A stretch of 64,000 nt of DNA, taken from positions 43,762 through 107,761 of the forward strand of contig NZ_SLXO01000010.1 of the NCBI RefSeq assembly GCF_004341375.1. Direction: 5' to 3'. How positions within the stretch are numbered: the stretch's first letter is position 1; each line of letters begins with the position of its first letter. Source of the stretch: Rhodothalassium salexigens DSM 2132. GTDB taxonomy: Bacteria; Pseudomonadota; Alphaproteobacteria; Sphingomonadales; Rhodothalassiaceae. The position numbers and the translations under genes are program-made. Positions 22,024 through 32,807 of this stretch are shown one piece after another. Under the pieces are notes generated by a model. The model was not told the origin of the DNA. It worked only from the letters and a program-made list of their open reading frames with translations, and did no database searches.

Positions 22024-22305
22024 ATGGCGCGTTCGGTTTGGAAAGGCCCGTTTGTTGATCTTCATCTGCTGAAGAAGGCGGAAGAGCAGCAGGAAAAGGG
22101 TGGCGGCGGTGTGATCAAGACCTGGTCGCGCCGGTCGACGATCATGCCGCAGTTCGTCGGTTTGACCTTCAATGTCTACAACGGCCAAAAGTTCGTGCCG
22201 GTGTATGTGACCGAAGAGATGGTCGGCCAGAAATTTGGTGAGTTCGCACCGACCCGGACCTATTACGGGCATGCGGCGGACAAGAAGGCGAAGAGGAAGA
22301 AGTAG
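22024..22305 (+). CDS. rpsS: 30S ribosomal protein S19
   Basis: A 93-residue S19 from the head of the small subunit. [12 protein letters not shown] at the start and the [14 protein letters not shown] segment are standard. It lies 12 bases after rplB and 2 before rplV. Confidence 0.97.
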   Translation: MARSVWKGPFVDLHLLKKAEEQQEKGGGGVIKTWSRRSTIMPQFVGLTFNVYNGQKFVPVYVTEEMVGQKFGEFAPTRTYYGHAADKKAKRKK

Positions 22306-22307
22306 CC

Positions 22308-22688
22308 GTGGGTAAGAGCAAAAATCCGCGCCGGGTCGCCGATAATGAGGCGGTGGCGACGGCCACCATGCTTCGGGGCTCGCCGCAAAAGCTGAATCTG
22401 GTCGCGGCGGCAATCCGCGGCCTGCCGGTGGAACAGGCGTTGACGCAGTTGGCCTTCAACCGTCGCGGTCCCGCCCGGGATGTCAAGAAGGTGCTGGAGT
22501 CCGCCGTGGCCAACGCCGAAAACAACCATGATCTGGACGTGGACAACCTGGTGGTGTCCGAGGCCAGCGTGGGCAAATCGTTGACCATGAAGCGGTTTCG
22601 GGCCCGTGCCCGGGGCCGTGCGGCGCAGATCCAAAAGCCGTTCTCGCGGCTGCGCATCGTGGTTCGCGAAGTGGAGGAGCAGGCATAA
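22308..22688 (+). CDS. rplV: 50S ribosomal protein L22
   Basis: A 126-residue L22 with the long hairpin loop ([17 protein letters not shown] region, about 82-95) that lines the exit tunnel with L4. Translation starts at GTG 22308, two bases after rpsS. The stop codon shares one base with the rpsC ATG (TAATG). Confidence 0.96.
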   Translation: MGKSKNPRRVADNEAVATATMLRGSPQKLNLVAAAIRGLPVEQALTQLAFNRRGPARDVKKVLESAVANAENNHDLDVDNLVVSEASVGKSLTMKRFRARARGRAAQIQKPFSRLRIVVREVEEQA

Positions 22689-23389
22689 TGGGTCAGAAAG
22701 TTAATCCGATCGGCCTGCGTCTGGGCATCAACCGGACCTGGGATTCGCGCTGGTACGCCGGCGGTGACCGGTACGCTTCGCTGTTGCACGAAGATCTGCG
22801 CCTGCGCGAGTTCATCGCCAAGGAAGTGCCCCAGGCCGGCATCAGCCGGATCATCATCGAGCGGCCGGCCAAAAAGGCCCGGGTGACGATCTATTCGGCG
22901 CGCCCCGGGGTGATCATCGGCAAGAAGGGCATGGACATCGAGAAGCTGCGTCGCAAGCTGGAAAAGCTGGCGACCGGCGAGGTCAGCTTGAACATCGTCG
23001 AGGTGCGCAAGCCCGAGATCGACGCCAAGCTGATCGGCGACAATATCGCCCAGCAGTTGGAGCGTCGGGTGTCGTTCCGCCGCGCGCTGAAGCGGGCCGT
23101 GCAATCGGCCATGCGGCTCGGCGCCCAGGGGATCCGGGTCAATTGCGGCGGTCGCTTGGGCGGTGCCGAAATCGCGCGGACCGAATGGTACCGCGAAGGC
23201 CGGGTGCCGCTGCACACGCTGCGCGCCGATATCGACTATGCGCATTCGGAAGCGCGCACGGCCTATGGCGTGATCGGCATCAAGACCTGGGTGTTCAAGG
23301 GCGAGATCATGGCCCACGACCCCTATGCCCAGGAAAAGCGCATCCAGGAAGTCCAGTCGAGCGGCGGCGCGCCGTCCGGCCGGCGCTAA
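22688..23389 (+). CDS. rpsC: 30S ribosomal protein S3
   Basis: A 233-residue S3 at the mRNA entry channel. The KH domain motif [11 protein letters not shown] (about residues 75-85) and the C-terminal domain with [17 protein letters not shown] are present. It overlaps rplV by one base and is followed by rplP after 18 bases. Confidence 0.98.
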   Translation: MGQKVNPIGLRLGINRTWDSRWYAGGDRYASLLHEDLRLREFIAKEVPQAGISRIIIERPAKKARVTIYSARPGVIIGKKGMDIEKLRRKLEKLATGEVSLNIVEVRKPEIDAKLIGDNIAQQLERRVSFRRALKRAVQSAMRLGAQGIRVNCGGRLGGAEIARTEWYREGRVPLHTLRADIDYAHSEARTAYGVIGIKTWVFKGEIMAHDPYAQEKRIQEVQSSGGAPSGRR

Positions 23390-23407
23390 GCGGGAAGGAA
23401 CAGGGCG

Positions 23408-23818
23408 ATGTTACAGCCGAAACGGACCAAGTTCCGCAAGCAGCATAAGGGCCGCATCCACGGCCTGGCCAAGGGCGGCACCGACCTGAACTTCGGGCAG
23501 TTTGGCTTGAAGGCCGAAACCCCGGGCCGCGTGACCGCGCGCCAGATCGAAGCCGCGCGTCGGGCGATGACCCGGCACATCAAGCGCGCCGGCAAGATCT
23601 GGATCCGCGTGTTCCCCGACGTGCCGGTCAGTGAAAAGCCGGCCGAAGTCCGCATGGGTAAGGGTAAGGGCGCGCCGGAATTCTGGGCCGCCCGGGTCAA
23701 GCCCGGTCGGGTGATGTTCGAGATGGACGGCGTGCCGGAAGACCTGGCGCGCGGGGCGTTGGAGCGCGCGGCGTCGAAGCTGCCGGTTCAGACCCGCATC
23801 GTCGTTCGCATGCAGTAG
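23408..23818 (+). CDS. rplP: 50S ribosomal protein L16
   Basis: A 136-residue L16, which helps position A-site t[19 protein letters not shown] at the start and [19 protein letters not shown] (about 80-98) are family signatures. The Arg81-type residue of the RMGKGKG motif, the usual hydroxylation site in E. coli, is kept. Confidence 0.98.
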   Translation: MLQPKRTKFRKQHKGRIHGLAKGGTDLNFGQFGLKAETPGRVTARQIEAARRAMTRHIKRAGKIWIRVFPDVPVSEKPAEVRMGKGKGAPEFWAARVKPGRVMFEMDGVPEDLARGALERAASKLPVQTRIVVRMQ

Positions 23819-23834
23819 CGTGGGAGCCGCAGCG

Positions 23835-24026
23835 ATGAAAGCCACCGATCTTCGGGCCAAGTCGGCCGACGAGCTGACCGACAGCCTGCGCGATCTGAAG
23901 CGCGAGCAGTTCGGGCTGCGCGTGCAGGCCGCCACCGGCCAGTTGGAGAATACCGCACGGGTTGGCGAAGTGCGCCGCGATATCGCGCGCATCAAGACCG
24001 TGCTGAACGAGAAGGCCGCCCAGTAG
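23835..24026 (+). CDS. rpmC: 50S ribosomal protein L29
   Basis: A 63-residue two-helix protein at the tunnel exit next to L23. The [26 protein letters not shown] core is represented by LKREQFGLR and [11 protein letters not shown] 23835 with GGGAG upstream is preferred over GTG 23820. Confidence 0.95.
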   Translation: MKATDLRAKSADELTDSLRDLKREQFGLRVQAATGQLENTARVGEVRRDIARIKTVLNEKAAQ

Positions 24027-24045
24027 GGCCGTCCGGGAGAGAGTA

Positions 24046-24294
24046 ATGCCGAAACGCATCCTGCAGGGCGTGGTGGTCAGCGACAAGATGGACAAGACCG
24101 TGGTCGTGTCCGTCGAACGGCGCTTCAAGCACCCGCTTCTGGGCAAAATCGTGCGGCGGTCGAAGAAATTCCACGCCCACGACGAAGAGAACGAATGGAA
24201 ATCGGGCGACCGGGTCCGCATCGAGGAATGCCGGCCGCTGTCGAAATCCAAAACTTGGCGCGTTGTGGGCGGCGAACACGTCCAGACCCTCTAG
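24046..24294 (+). CDS. rpsQ: 30S ribosomal protein S17
   Basis: An 82-residue OB-fold primary 16S rRNA-binding protein. Signatures [37 protein letters not shown] and [14 protein letters not shown] are complete. It starts 19 bases after rpmC. Confidence 0.97.
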   Translation: MPKRILQGVVVSDKMDKTVVVSVERRFKHPLLGKIVRRSKKFHAHDEENEWKSGDRVRIEECRPLSKSKTWRVVGGEHVQTL

Positions 24295-24353
24295 CGCGCG
24301 AAGTCCCATGGCAGGCCCCGAGACCGGGGCCCTGAGTGAAGGAAGTTGGACCC

Positions 24354-24722
24354 ATGATCCAGATGCAGACGAACCTCGACGTCGCCGATAATTCCGGCGC
24401 CAAGAGGGTGCAGTGCATTAAGGTCTTGGGCGGATCGAAAAAGCGCACGGCCGGCGTTGGCGATGTCATCGTGGTGTCCGTGAAGGAAGCGATCCCCAAG
24501 GGCCGGGTGAAAAAAGGCGACGTCCACCGCGCGGTGGTGGTGCGGACCGCCAAGGAAGTGCGCCGTGCGGACGGCAGCACGATCCGCTTCGACCGCAATG
24601 CTGCTGTGCTGTTGAACAAGCAAGGCGAGCCGATCGGCACGCGCATTTTCGGCCCCGTGCTGCGCGAGCTGCGGGCGGCGAAATACATGAAGATTATCTC
24701 GCTGGCTCCGGAGGTGCTGTGA
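24354..24722 (+). CDS. rplN: 50S ribosomal protein L14
   Basis: A 122-residue L14 with the [18 protein letters not shown] start and the [13 protein letters not shown]-terminal motif, located at the intersubunit bridge B8 and the RsfS site. The frame is open upstream to 24336, but ATG 24354 gives the family start. Its TGA overlaps the rplX ATG. Confidence 0.97.
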   Translation: MIQMQTNLDVADNSGAKRVQCIKVLGGSKKRTAGVGDVIVVSVKEAIPKGRVKKGDVHRAVVVRTAKEVRRADGSTIRFDRNAAVLLNKQGEPIGTRIFGPVLRELRAAKYMKIISLAPEVL

Positions 24723-25042
24723 TGGCGTCGAAGTTCAAGACCGGCGATCGGGTGATCGTCCTGGCCGGGCGCGACAAGGGCAAGCGCGGCCAGATCACCA
24801 AGATGCTGCCCAAGGAAGAACGCGCCGTGGTCTCGGGCGTCAATGTGGTCAAGCGCCACCGCAAGCCGAGCCAGGCCGCGCCCCAGGGCGGTATCGACGA
24901 GATGGAAGCGCCGATTCACCTGTCGAATCTGGCGCTTGAGGACCCCAAGGACGGCAACGCCACGCGGGTCGGGTTCAAGTTTCAAGACGATGGCCGGAAA
25001 GTGCGCGTCGCCAAGCGCTCCGGGGAGGTGATCGATGGCTGA
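24722..25042 (+). CDS. rplX: 50S ribosomal protein L24
   Basis: A 106-residue early-assembly protein with an N-terminal KOW motif ([18 protein letters not shown]). ATG 24722 overlaps the rplN stop (ATGA-type junction shifted to TGATG). The end overlaps rplE by 8 bases, so the three genes are tightly coupled. Confidence 0.97.
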   Translation: MASKFKTGDRVIVLAGRDKGKRGQITKMLPKEERAVVSGVNVVKRHRKPSQAAPQGGIDEMEAPIHLSNLALEDPKDGNATRVGFKFQDDGRKVRVAKRSGEVIDG

Positions 25043-25613
25043 GGCCGCTGTGGACAACGCCGCCGAGCGCTATGTGCCGCGCCTCCAACAGGTCTATCGC
25101 GAGCAGATTCGCGGTGAGCTGACGGAAAAGTTCGGCTACAAGAACCCGATGGAAGTGCCCAAGCTGGACAAGATCGTCATCAATGTGGGCGTTGGTGACG
25201 CGGTCCAGGACAGCAAGCGCATCCGCGCGGTCGAGCAGGAAATCGCCGCCATCGCAGGCCAGAAGCCGGTGGTGACGCGGGCCAAGAAGTCGGTCGCCGG
25301 CTTCAAGCTGCGCGAGGGCATGCCGATCGGCGTCAAGGTGACGCTGCGGCGCAACCGGATGTACGAATTCCTCGACCGCCTGGTGACCATCGCGTTGCCG
25401 CGGGTGCGGGACTTCCGGGGCGTCAGCCCGAAGAGCTTCGACGGTCGCGGCAACTACGCGCTGGGCCTGAAGGAACAGATCGTCTTCCCCGAGATCGAGT
25501 ACGACAAGGTCGAGCACGTGCGGGGCATGGACATCATTATCGCCACGACGGCGAAGACGGACGACGAAGCGCGCGCCCTGCTGGCCGCCTTCCAGATGCC
25601 GTTCCGTCAGTGA
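25035..25613 (+). CDS. rplE: 50S ribosomal protein L5
   Basis: A 192-residue L5, which binds 5S rRNA and contacts P-site tRNA. Motifs [20 protein letters not shown] and [17 protein letters not shown] are present. The N-terminus carries a short extra acidic segment ([15 protein letters not shown]), as in many alphaproteobacteria. Confidence 0.97.
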   Translation: MAEAAVDNAAERYVPRLQQVYREQIRGELTEKFGYKNPMEVPKLDKIVINVGVGDAVQDSKRIRAVEQEIAAIAGQKPVVTRAKKSVAGFKLREGMPIGVKVTLRRNRMYEFLDRLVTIALPRVRDFRGVSPKSFDGRGNYALGLKEQIVFPEIEYDKVEHVRGMDIIIATTAKTDDEARALLAAFQMPFRQ

Positions 25614-25627
25614 TTGGGAGCTGAGCA

Positions 25628-25933
25628 ATGGCGAGAAAAGGCTCTGTGGAGAACAACAAGAAGCGCGCGCGGCTGGCGAAGCAATATGCGGCCAAGCGGG
25701 CTCGGTTGAAGGCGATCTCGGAAGATCTGTCGCTGCCTGAGGACGAGCGGTTCCTGGCTCGGCTGAAGCTGGCCGAACTGCCGCGCAATGCGGCGCCCAC
25801 CCGTGTGCGTAATCGCTGCGAGGTGTCGGGGCGTCCGCGCGGTTTCTATCGCAAGTTCAAGATGTCGCGGATCGCGCTGCGTGACCTGGCCAGTGAAGGC
25901 AAGGTCCCCGGCGTCGTGAAGTCGAGCTGGTAA
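25628..25933 (+). CDS. rpsN: 30S ribosomal protein S14
   Basis: A 101-residue, zinc-free long form of S14. The C-terminal block [21 protein letters not shown] is the family signature, given here as [17 protein letters not shown]. Only one Cys is present, so this is the C-minus type. It lies 12 bases before rpsH. Confidence 0.97.
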   Translation: MARKGSVENNKKRARLAKQYAAKRARLKAISEDLSLPEDERFLARLKLAELPRNAAPTRVRNRCEVSGRPRGFYRKFKMSRIALRDLASEGKVPGVVKSSW

Positions 25934-25945
25934 GGAGCGGCACCG

Positions 25946-26344
25946 ATGAGTATGCAAGACCCCCTTGGGGATATGCTGACGCGGATCCGCAATGGCTTGC
26001 GGGCGCGCAAGGACATGGTGCCGGCGCCGGCGTCGCGCAACCGGGAACGGGTGCTGGACGTGTTGCAGCGGGAAGGCTATATCCGCGGCTATGAGCGTGT
26101 GGAGCTGGGCAACAACAAGGCCGAGCTGCGCATCTTTCTGAAGTATTTCGAAGGCGACCCCGCGATCCGGTCCATCGACCGGGTGTCGAAGCCGGGTCGG
26201 CGTATCTACGCCGGCGTGCGCGATCTGCCGCGGGTGGCCAACGGGCTGGGTATTTCGATCGTCTCGACGCCGAAGGGCGTGCTGTCCGACGCGGAAGCGC
26301 GTGAGGGCAATGTGGGCGGCGAAGTGCTCTGCACCGTGTTTTAA
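25946..26344 (+). CDS. rpsH: 30S ribosomal protein S8
   Basis: A 132-residue S8, central-domain assembly protein and, in E. coli, translational repressor of the spc operon through rplE. Start [17 protein letters not shown] and the C-terminal [14 protein letters not shown] to GGEVLCTVF motif are intact. Confidence 0.97.
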   Translation: MSMQDPLGDMLTRIRNGLRARKDMVPAPASRNRERVLDVLQREGYIRGYERVELGNNKAELRIFLKYFEGDPAIRSIDRVSKPGRRIYAGVRDLPRVANGLGISIVSTPKGVLSDAEAREGNVGGEVLCTVF

Positions 26345-26364
26345 CCGGCCGGGGGACAGAACAG

Positions 26365-26904
26365 ATGTCGCGTATCGGTAAGAAGGCGATCGAGATTCCG
26401 TCCGGTGTCACGGTCAACGTCGACGGCCAGGACATCTCGGTCAAGGGTCCCAAGGGCGAAATGGCCCTGACCCTGGTCGACGAGGTCGAGGCTCGTTGGG
26501 AAGACGAAAACAAAGCGCTGTCGATCATGCCGCGCAAGACGGACAAGCGCCACCGCTCCATGTGGGGCATGCAGCGCACCCGCGTGGCCAATCTGGTCGA
26601 GGGCGTGTCCCAGGGCTTCACCAAGAAGCTGGAAATCAACGGCGTCGGCTACCGGGCGCTGTTGAAGGGCAAGGAGCTGCAACTGCAGCTCGGCCTCAGC
26701 CACGACGTGATGTTCCCGATCCCCGAGGGGGTCGACGTTCAGGTGCCGGACAACACGACGGTGATCGTGTCGGGCGCGGACAAGCAGCAGGTCGGCCAGG
26801 TGGCCGCCAAAATCCGCGAGTACCGGAAGCCGGAACCCTATAAGGGCAAGGGCATCAAGTACGAAGGCGAGTATATCTTCCGCAAGGAAGGCAAGAAGAA
26901 ATAA
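26365..26904 (+). CDS. rplF: 50S ribosomal protein L6
   Basis: A 179-residue L6 with two tandem similar domains near the sarcin-ricin loop. The C-terminal signature PEPYKGKGIKYEGEYIFRKE-type block is present (PEPYKGKGIKY). Spacing to rpsH is 20 bases and to rplR 12. Confidence 0.98.
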   Translation: MSRIGKKAIEIPSGVTVNVDGQDISVKGPKGEMALTLVDEVEARWEDENKALSIMPRKTDKRHRSMWGMQRTRVANLVEGVSQGFTKKLEINGVGYRALLKGKELQLQLGLSHDVMFPIPEGVDVQVPDNTTVIVSGADKQQVGQVAAKIREYRKPEPYKGKGIKYEGEYIFRKEGKKK

Positions 26905-26916
26905 GGACGAGCGGCA

Positions 26917-27273
26917 ATGGCTAAGCGACTTACTCAGTTCGAGCGGCGCCGGCAGCGCCTGCGCACGCAAATCCGCCGCAAGAGCGGCGGGCGCCCGCGT
27001 CTGTCCGTTCACCGCTCGTCGAAGAACATCTACGCGCAGGTCATCGACGACGCGGCCGGCCGCACGCTGGCGGCCGCCTCGACGCTCGATGCCAGCCTGC
27101 GCGACAAGGGCGGCGCGGACACCGATGCGGCCAAGGCGGTCGGCAAGCTGATTGCCGAACGCGCCAAGAGCGCCGGCATCGAGCAGGTGGTGTTCGACCG
27201 CGGCGGTTTCATCTATCACGGGCGGGTCAAGGCGCTGGCCGACGCCGCGCGCGAGGGCGGTCTGGACTTCTGA
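26917..27273 (+). CDS. rplR: 50S ribosomal protein L18
   Basis: A 118-residue 5S rRNA-binding protein. [20 protein letters not shown] and [20 protein letters not shown] are the family blocks. The start ATG is preceded by AAGGACGAG. Confidence 0.97.
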   Translation: MAKRLTQFERRRQRLRTQIRRKSGGRPRLSVHRSSKNIYAQVIDDAAGRTLAAASTLDASLRDKGGADTDAAKAVGKLIAERAKSAGIEQVVFDRGGFIYHGRVKALADAAREGGLDF

Positions 27274-27305
27274 CCGACCTGGCGTACAGACGAGAGGAAT
27301 AGGCG

Positions 27306-27887
27306 ATGGCACGCGCTGACAGAGACAATCGCGAAGACAGCGACCTGGTCGAACGACTGGTCCACATCAATCGCGTGGCGAAAGTGGTCAAGGGCGGCCG
27401 GCGGTTCGGCTTTGCCGCCCTGGTCGTGGTGGGCGACGGCAAGGGTCGGGTCGGTTTCGGTACCGGCAAGGCCCGCGAGGTCCCCGAGGCGATCCGCAAG
27501 GCCACCGACCAGGCGAAGAAGACGATGATCCGGGTGCCGCTGCGCGAAGGCCGCACGCTGCACCACGACGTCAAGGGCCGGCACGGCGCCGGTCGGGTGA
27601 TGCTGCGCTCGGCGACGCCGGGGACGGGCATCATTGCCGGCGGGCCGATGCGCGCCGTGTTCGAAAGCCTGGGCGTTCAGGACGTGGTCACCAAGTCCAA
27701 CGGGACCTCGAACCCCTATAACATGGTCCGCGCCACGTTCGACGCGCTGGCCCGCCAGTCGAGCCCGCGCACCGTGGCGCAGCGTCGTGGCCTCAAGGTC
27801 AGCGACCTGGTCGCCCGGCGCTCGGTGGTCGAAGGCGGCGGTGCTTCCAAGGCGGCGGCCGAATATGAGGCGGCCAGCGGGGAGTAA
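27306..27887 (+). CDS. rpsE: 30S ribosomal protein S5
   Basis: A 193-residue S5 with the N-terminal dsRNA-binding-like domain ([20 protein letters not shown]) and the [15 protein letters not shown] block of the C-terminal domain. It lies near the mRNA entry and acts in decoding accuracy. The spectinomycin-related loop looks wild type by eye. Confidence 0.98.
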   Translation: MARADRDNREDSDLVERLVHINRVAKVVKGGRRFGFAALVVVGDGKGRVGFGTGKAREVPEAIRKATDQAKKTMIRVPLREGRTLHHDVKGRHGAGRVMLRSATPGTGIIAGGPMRAVFESLGVQDVVTKSNGTSNPYNMVRATFDALARQSSPRTVAQRRGLKVSDLVARRSVVEGGGASKAAAEYEAASGE

Positions 27888-27893
27888 TCGGAC

Positions 27894-28094
27894 ATGGCCA
27901 AGAAACCGAGCAAGGCGAAATCCATCACCGTGACCCAGACCGGCAGCCCGATCCGGCGCCACAAGGACCAGCGCGAGACGCTGGTCGGCCTGGGGCTCAA
28001 CAAGATGCATCGGACGCGCACCCTGGAAGACAGCCCGGCGGTGCGCGGCATGATCGACAAGGTCAAACACCTTGTCCGCGTGGAAGAGGTGTAG
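27894..28094 (+). CDS. rpmD: 50S ribosomal protein L30
   Basis: A 66-residue L30 with [21 protein letters not shown] and [20 protein letters not shown]. It is 6 bases after rpsE and just before rplO. The N-terminus has a short Lys/Ser-rich extension. Confidence 0.96.
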   Translation: MAKKPSKAKSITVTQTGSPIRRHKDQRETLVGLGLNKMHRTRTLEDSPAVRGMIDKVKHLVRVEEV

Positions 28095-28098
28095 GATC

Positions 28099-28590
28099 AT
28101 GAAACTCAACGATCTGCGCGACAATCCGGGTGCCCGTAAGGGCCGGATGCGCGTCGGCCGCGGTCTCGGCTCGGGCAAGGGCAAGACCGGCGGGCGTGGT
28201 TACAAGGGCTACAAGTCGCGGTCGGGCTCGTCGGTGAACGGGTTCGAGGGCGGCCAGATGCCGATCCACATGCGGCTGCCCAAGCGCGGCTTCAACAACA
28301 TCTTCGCCAAGGACTATGCCGAGGTGAATGTGGGGCGGTTGCAGGCCGCCGTGGATGCCGGCAAGCTCGACGCGACCAAGCCGGTGGATGCTGAGGCGCT
28401 CAAGGCCGCCGGCGTGATCCGCCGGGTCAAGAAGGACGGCGTGCGGGTGCTGGGCAAGGGCGACTTGACCGCCAAGCTCGACCTGCAGGTGGCCGGTGCC
28501 ACCAAGGGCGCCGTGGCCGCCATTGAAAAGGCTGGCGGTTCGGTCACCGTGACCGCCCCGGCGCCGGCTAAGGCCGCCGACGCCGACTGA
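28099..28590 (+). CDS. rplO: 50S ribosomal protein L15
   Basis: A 163-residue late-assembly protein. The Gly/Lys-rich N-terminal tail ([17 protein letters not shown]) and [18 protein letters not shown] are diagnostic. ATG 28099 with GGAT upstream is chosen over an in-frame upstream start inside rpmD. The C-terminus is Ala/Pro-rich. A 170-base spacer follows before secY and holds no supported gene. Confidence 0.97.
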   Translation: MKLNDLRDNPGARKGRMRVGRGLGSGKGKTGGRGYKGYKSRSGSSVNGFEGGQMPIHMRLPKRGFNNIFAKDYAEVNVGRLQAAVDAGKLDATKPVDAEALKAAGVIRRVKKDGVRVLGKGDLTAKLDLQVAGATKGAVAAIEKAGGSVTVTAPAPAKAADAD

Positions 28591-28760
28591 TCGCCGACCG
28601 GGCGGCCGGGCGCTGTGGGCGCCCGCCGCCCGGGTTCCGGCGGCGGCCCCCAGGCCGGTACCGCGCCGGCACCCGCCGGCTCGTGTGCGTGCATAGACCG
28701 GTGCGTGGCTAGACCGGCGACGGTCCGCGCCGGCCGGGCCCAGAAGGAGCGACTTCCAAC

Positions 28761-30101
28761 ATGGCATCTGCCGCAGAGCAACTTGCGTCCAATCTCAACT
28801 TCAGCGCCTTTGCCAAGGCGGACGAGTTGAAGCGCCGTCTGCTGTTCACGATCACCATCCTGATCGTGTACCGCTTCTGCACCTATGTGCCGCTGCCGGG
28901 GATCGATCCCGACGCGCTGGCTCGGTTCTTCGAGCAGCAGCGCAGCATGGGCGGCAGTATGCTGGACGTGGTCAACGTCTTCTCCGGCGGGGCGTTGCAG
29001 CGCATGTCGATCATCGCGCTCAACATCATGCCCTACATCTCCGCCTCGATCATCATGCAGCTGCTGACGACCATGTCGCCGGCCTTGGCCGCGATGAAGA
29101 AGGAAGGCGAGGCCGGGCGCAAGAAGATCAACCAATACACCCGCTACGGCACGGTTCTGTTGACCGCGGTGCAGGGCTACGGCCTGGCGCTGACGCTGCA
29201 AAGCGGCGGGATGGTCTCGGCCGAGAATGCCGGGGCGTTCTTCCAGGCCAGCACGGTGATCTCGCTGGTCGGCGGCACCATGCTGCTGATGTGGCTCGGC
29301 GAACAGATCAGCGCGCGCGGCGTTGGTAACGGCATTTCGCTGATCATCTTCGCGGGCATCGTGGCGGAACTGCCGCGGGCGTTCGCCCAGATCGCCACGT
29401 CCAACATGAGCACGCTGGCCACCCTGGCGCTGATCGCCGGCGCCATCGGCCTGATCTACCTGATCGTGTGGGTCGAGCGCGCCCAGCGCCGGATTCTGAT
29501 CCAGTATCCCAAGCGCCAGATGGGCAACCGGATGTTCCAGGGCGACACCTCGCACCTGCCGCTCAAGCTCAATACCGCCGGGGTGATCCCGCCGATCTTC
29601 GCCAGCTCGATCCTGCTGATGCCCCTGACGGTGGCCAGCTTCTCCAGCAGCCAGGACGGCGGGCCGGCATGGGTCAACACGTTCACGGCCCTGCTCGGCC
29701 AGGGTCAGCCGCTCTATCTGGCGCTGTTCGCCGCAGGGATCATCTTCTTCGCCTTCTTCTATACGTCGATCGTGTTCAATCCCTCGGACACGGCCGACAA
29801 TCTGAAGAAGCATGGCGGCTTCGTGCCGGGCATCCGGCCGGGCAAGCGGACGGCTGAATACATCAACTATGTGTTGGTCCGCTTGACCGTGGTCGGCGCC
29901 ATCTATCTGGCGATCATCTGTACGATCCCGGAGTTCCTGCGCGCCAAGAACGCGATCCCGTTCGCGCTCGGCGGCACCAGCTTCCTGATCATGGTCAATG
30001 TGACCATGGACACCGTCGCCCAGATCCACAGCCACCTGCTGGCCCACCAGTATGAGGGGCTGATCAAGAAATCCAAGCTGCGGGGAGGACGGAAGAAATG
30101 A
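28761..30101 (+). CDS. secY: Preprotein translocase channel subunit SecY
   Basis: A 446-residue integral membrane protein with ten hydrophobic segments that forms the Sec channel with SecE and SecG. The PLPGIDPDAL plug-proximal region (about residues 48-57) and the cytoplasmic loop with PGIRPGKRTAEYI (about 355-367), which contacts SecA and the ribosome, are present. The stop overlaps the adk start (ATGA). Confidence 0.98.
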   Translation: MASAAEQLASNLNFSAFAKADELKRRLLFTITILIVYRFCTYVPLPGIDPDALARFFEQQRSMGGSMLDVVNVFSGGALQRMSIIALNIMPYISASIIMQLLTTMSPALAAMKKEGEAGRKKINQYTRYGTVLLTAVQGYGLALTLQSGGMVSAENAGAFFQASTVISLVGGTMLLMWLGEQISARGVGNGISLIIFAGIVAELPRAFAQIATSNMSTLATLALIAGAIGLIYLIVWVERAQRRILIQYPKRQMGNRMFQGDTSHLPLKLNTAGVIPPIFASSILLMPLTVASFSSSQDGGPAWVNTFTALLGQGQPLYLALFAAGIIFFAFFYTSIVFNPSDTADNLKKHGGFVPGIRPGKRTAEYINYVLVRLTVVGAIYLAIICTIPEFLRAKNAIPFALGGTSFLIMVNVTMDTVAQIHSHLLAHQYEGLIKKSKLRGGRKK

Positions 30102-30766
30102 TTATCGTCTTGATGGGACCGCCGGGCGCCGGTAAAGGCACCCAGGCGTCGCGGTTGGAACAGCAACACGGGCTGGTGCAATTGTCCACCGGCGACATGC
30201 TGCGCGCCGCGGTGCGCAACGAAACCGCGGTGGGGCTGGAGGCCAAGTCCTACATGGATGCGGGCGATCTGGTCCCGGACCAGGTGGTGGTCGGCATCAT
30301 TGCCGAGCGGACGGCGAAACAGGATTGCGAAAACGGTTTCGTGCTCGACGGCTTCCCGCGCACGGTGGCCCAGGCCGAGGCGCTCGACGCCATGCTGTCG
30401 GAGCGCGGCGCCCAGGTCGACCAGGCGGTCGAATTGACCGTGTCGGAAGAAGCGCTGGTCGAGCGGATCACCGGTCGGTTCAGTTGCGCCAAATGCGGCG
30501 AAGGCTACCACGATCAGTTCAAGCGGCCGGCCCAGGCCGGGGTGTGCGATCGCTGTGGCTCGACCGAGTTTACGCGTCGTGCCGACGACAACGAACAGAC
30601 GGTGCGCGAGCGCTTGGCCGCGTACCGGCAAAAAACCGCCCCGGTGCTCGGCTACTATGGCGCCAAGGGGCTGTTGACCGAGATCGACGGGCTGCAGTCG
30701 ATCGACACCGTGGCGCACCAGATGGACGACGCGCTCGGGGTCACGAATCTCGAACCGCGCTGTTGA
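30098..30766 (+). CDS. adk: Adenylate kinase
   Basis: A 222-residue enzyme that interconverts AMP, ADP and ATP in the cytoplasm. The P-loop GPPGAGKGTQ is at residues 7-16 and DGFPRT lies near 85. The lid carries two Cys pairs (CAKCGEGYH and CDRCGSTEF), the zinc-type lid also seen in other alphaproteobacteria. It starts inside the secY stop codon, and the rpsM promoter overlaps its own stop. Confidence 0.98.
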   Translation: MIIVLMGPPGAGKGTQASRLEQQHGLVQLSTGDMLRAAVRNETAVGLEAKSYMDAGDLVPDQVVVGIIAERTAKQDCENGFVLDGFPRTVAQAEALDAMLSERGAQVDQAVELTVSEEALVERITGRFSCAKCGEGYHDQFKRPAQAGVCDRCGSTEFTRRADDNEQTVRERLAAYRQKTAPVLGYYGAKGLLTEIDGLQSIDTVAHQMDDALGVTNLEPRC

Positions 30767-30790
30767 CGCGACGGTCGAAATGGGTACACT
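30763..30790 (+). promoter_or_regulatory. Promoter of rpsM-rpsK-rpoA-rplQ
   Basis: TTGACG (30763-30768) is followed after 16 bases by TACACT (30785-30790), close to the housekeeping consensus. The -35 overlaps the adk stop codon, and transcription would start about 55 bases before rpsM. It would let the alpha operon be expressed independently of spc. Confidence 0.62.
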
Positions 30791-30850
30791 CGCGCGCTTC
30801 CGAGCGGCGGGGCAAAAATTAAACGGTTAAGCCGAGGCAGGAGAACGGTC

Positions 30851-31219
30851 GTGGCGCGTATTGCAGGGGTGAATATTCCGACCAACAAACGGGTCGAGAT
30901 CGCCTTGACGTATATTCATGGAATCGGTCCCACGCGGGCCAAGGAAATCTGCCAGCGTTTGGGCGTGGCGTCGGAACGGCGCGTCAACGAGCTGTCGGAT
31001 GCTGAAGTGGTGCAGCTGCGCGAGGTGATCGACAGCGACTTCACGGTCGAGGGCGATCTGCGGCGCGAAACCGCGATGAACATCAAGCGGCTGATGGATT
31101 TGGGCTGCTATCGCGGCCTGCGTCACCGCAAGCATCTGCCGGTGCGCGGTCAGCGGACCAGCACCAACGCCCGGACCCGCAAGGGTAAGGCCGTGCCGAT
31201 CGCGGGCAAGAAAAAGTAA
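30851..31219 (+). CDS. rpsM: 30S ribosomal protein S13
   Basis: A 122-residue S13, head protein forming intersubunit bridges with L5. It starts with GTG ([20 protein letters not shown] follows) after GGCAGGAG. The C-terminal [14 protein letters not shown] tail that reaches P-site tRNA is complete. Confidence 0.97.
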   Translation: MARIAGVNIPTNKRVEIALTYIHGIGPTRAKEICQRLGVASERRVNELSDAEVVQLREVIDSDFTVEGDLRRETAMNIKRLMDLGCYRGLRHRKHLPVRGQRTSTNARTRKGKAVPIAGKKK

Positions 31220-31267
31220 GCATTCAGTGGGCCGGACGGCACCGCGGCGGACAATTAGGATACGAGA

Positions 31268-31660
<393 letters not shown>

Positions 31661-31745
31661 TCGCCACCACCCGGCGGCAGGGGCAGGTGCGTCCGGTCTC
31701 GGCCGGGCGCCCTTTTTGAACACTAGGGAACGCGAGGATGTCGTC

Positions 31746-32762
31746 GTGATCCAAAAGAATTGGCAGGAACTGATCAAGCCGAGCGGCCTGGAGATCGTGC
31801 CCGGGGTCAACCCCGAGCGGCGCGCGCAGGTGATCGCCGAGCCGCTGGAGCGCGGTTTCGGCATGACGCTCGGCAATGCGCTGCGGCGGGTGCTGCTGTC
31901 CTCGCTGCAGGGCGGCGCGGTGACCGCGATTCAGATCGAGGGCGTGCTGCACGAGTTCTCGTCGATCGACGGCGTTCGCGAAGACGTCACCGACATCGTG
32001 CTCAACGTCAAGCAGTTGCCGGTGAAGGTCGAGACCGACCAGCCCAAGCGTCTGCACCTGACCGCCACCGGGCCGGGCGAGGTGCGGGCCGGCCAGATCG
32101 CCGAAGTGGCGGGCGTCGAGATCATGGACAAGGACCTGATCATCTGCACGCTCGACGACGGCGCCACGTTGAACATGGAATTGTGGGTCGATTCGGGCAA
32201 GGGCTATGTGCCGGCCGACCGCAATCGCCCCGAAGACGCGCCCATCGGCCTGATCCCCGTGGACGCGCTCTACAGCCCGATCCGCCGGGTCGCTTACAAG
32301 GTCGAGAACACCCGCGAGGGTCAGATCCTCGACTATGACAAGCTGACCCTGGACATCGAGACCGACGGGTCGATCAGCCCCGAAGACGCGGTGGCGTTTG
32401 CCGCGCGGATCCTGCAAGACCAGCTTCAGTTGTTCATCAATTTCGAGGAACCGACCGAAGCCCTGGCCACCAAGGAAGAGGGCGAGCCGCCGTTCAACAA
32501 GAACTTCCTGCGCAAGGTCGACGAGTTGGAACTGAGCGTCCGCTCGGCCAACTGCCTGAAGAACGACAATATCGTCTATATCGGCGATCTGGTGCAGAAG
32601 ACCGAGGCCGAGATGCTGCGGACGCCCAACTTCGGCCGCAAGTCGCTCAACGAGATCAAGGAAGTGTTGAGCCAGATGGGCCTCAGCCTGGGCATGGAAG
32701 TGCCCGGTTGGCCGCCGGACAATATCGAGGAACTGGCGAAGAAGCTGGAGAACGATTACTGA
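31746..32762 (+). CDS. rpoA: DNA-directed RNA polymerase subunit alpha
   Basis: A 338-residue alpha subunit with an N-terminal assembly domain and a C-terminal domain ([18 protein letters not shown] region, about residues 290-310) that binds UP elements and activators. GTG 31746 is the likely start: it gives the family N-terminus [12 protein letters not shown], and GAGGA lies 7 bases upstream. A TTG at 31716 is possible but less likely. Confidence 0.98.
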   Translation: MIQKNWQELIKPSGLEIVPGVNPERRAQVIAEPLERGFGMTLGNALRRVLLSSLQGGAVTAIQIEGVLHEFSSIDGVREDVTDIVLNVKQLPVKVETDQPKRLHLTATGPGEVRAGQIAEVAGVEIMDKDLIICTLDDGATLNMELWVDSGKGYVPADRNRPEDAPIGLIPVDALYSPIRRVAYKVENTREGQILDYDKLTLDIETDGSISPEDAVAFAARILQDQLQLFINFEEPTEALATKEEGEPPFNKNFLRKVDELELSVRSANCLKNDNIVYIGDLVQKTEAEMLRTPNFGRKSLNEIKEVLSQMGLSLGMEVPGWPPDNIEELAKKLENDY

Positions 32763-32807
32763 GGCTGCCGGGTTTGAACCGGGTCTCGGAGCTAACGGAG
32801 TAGGACC

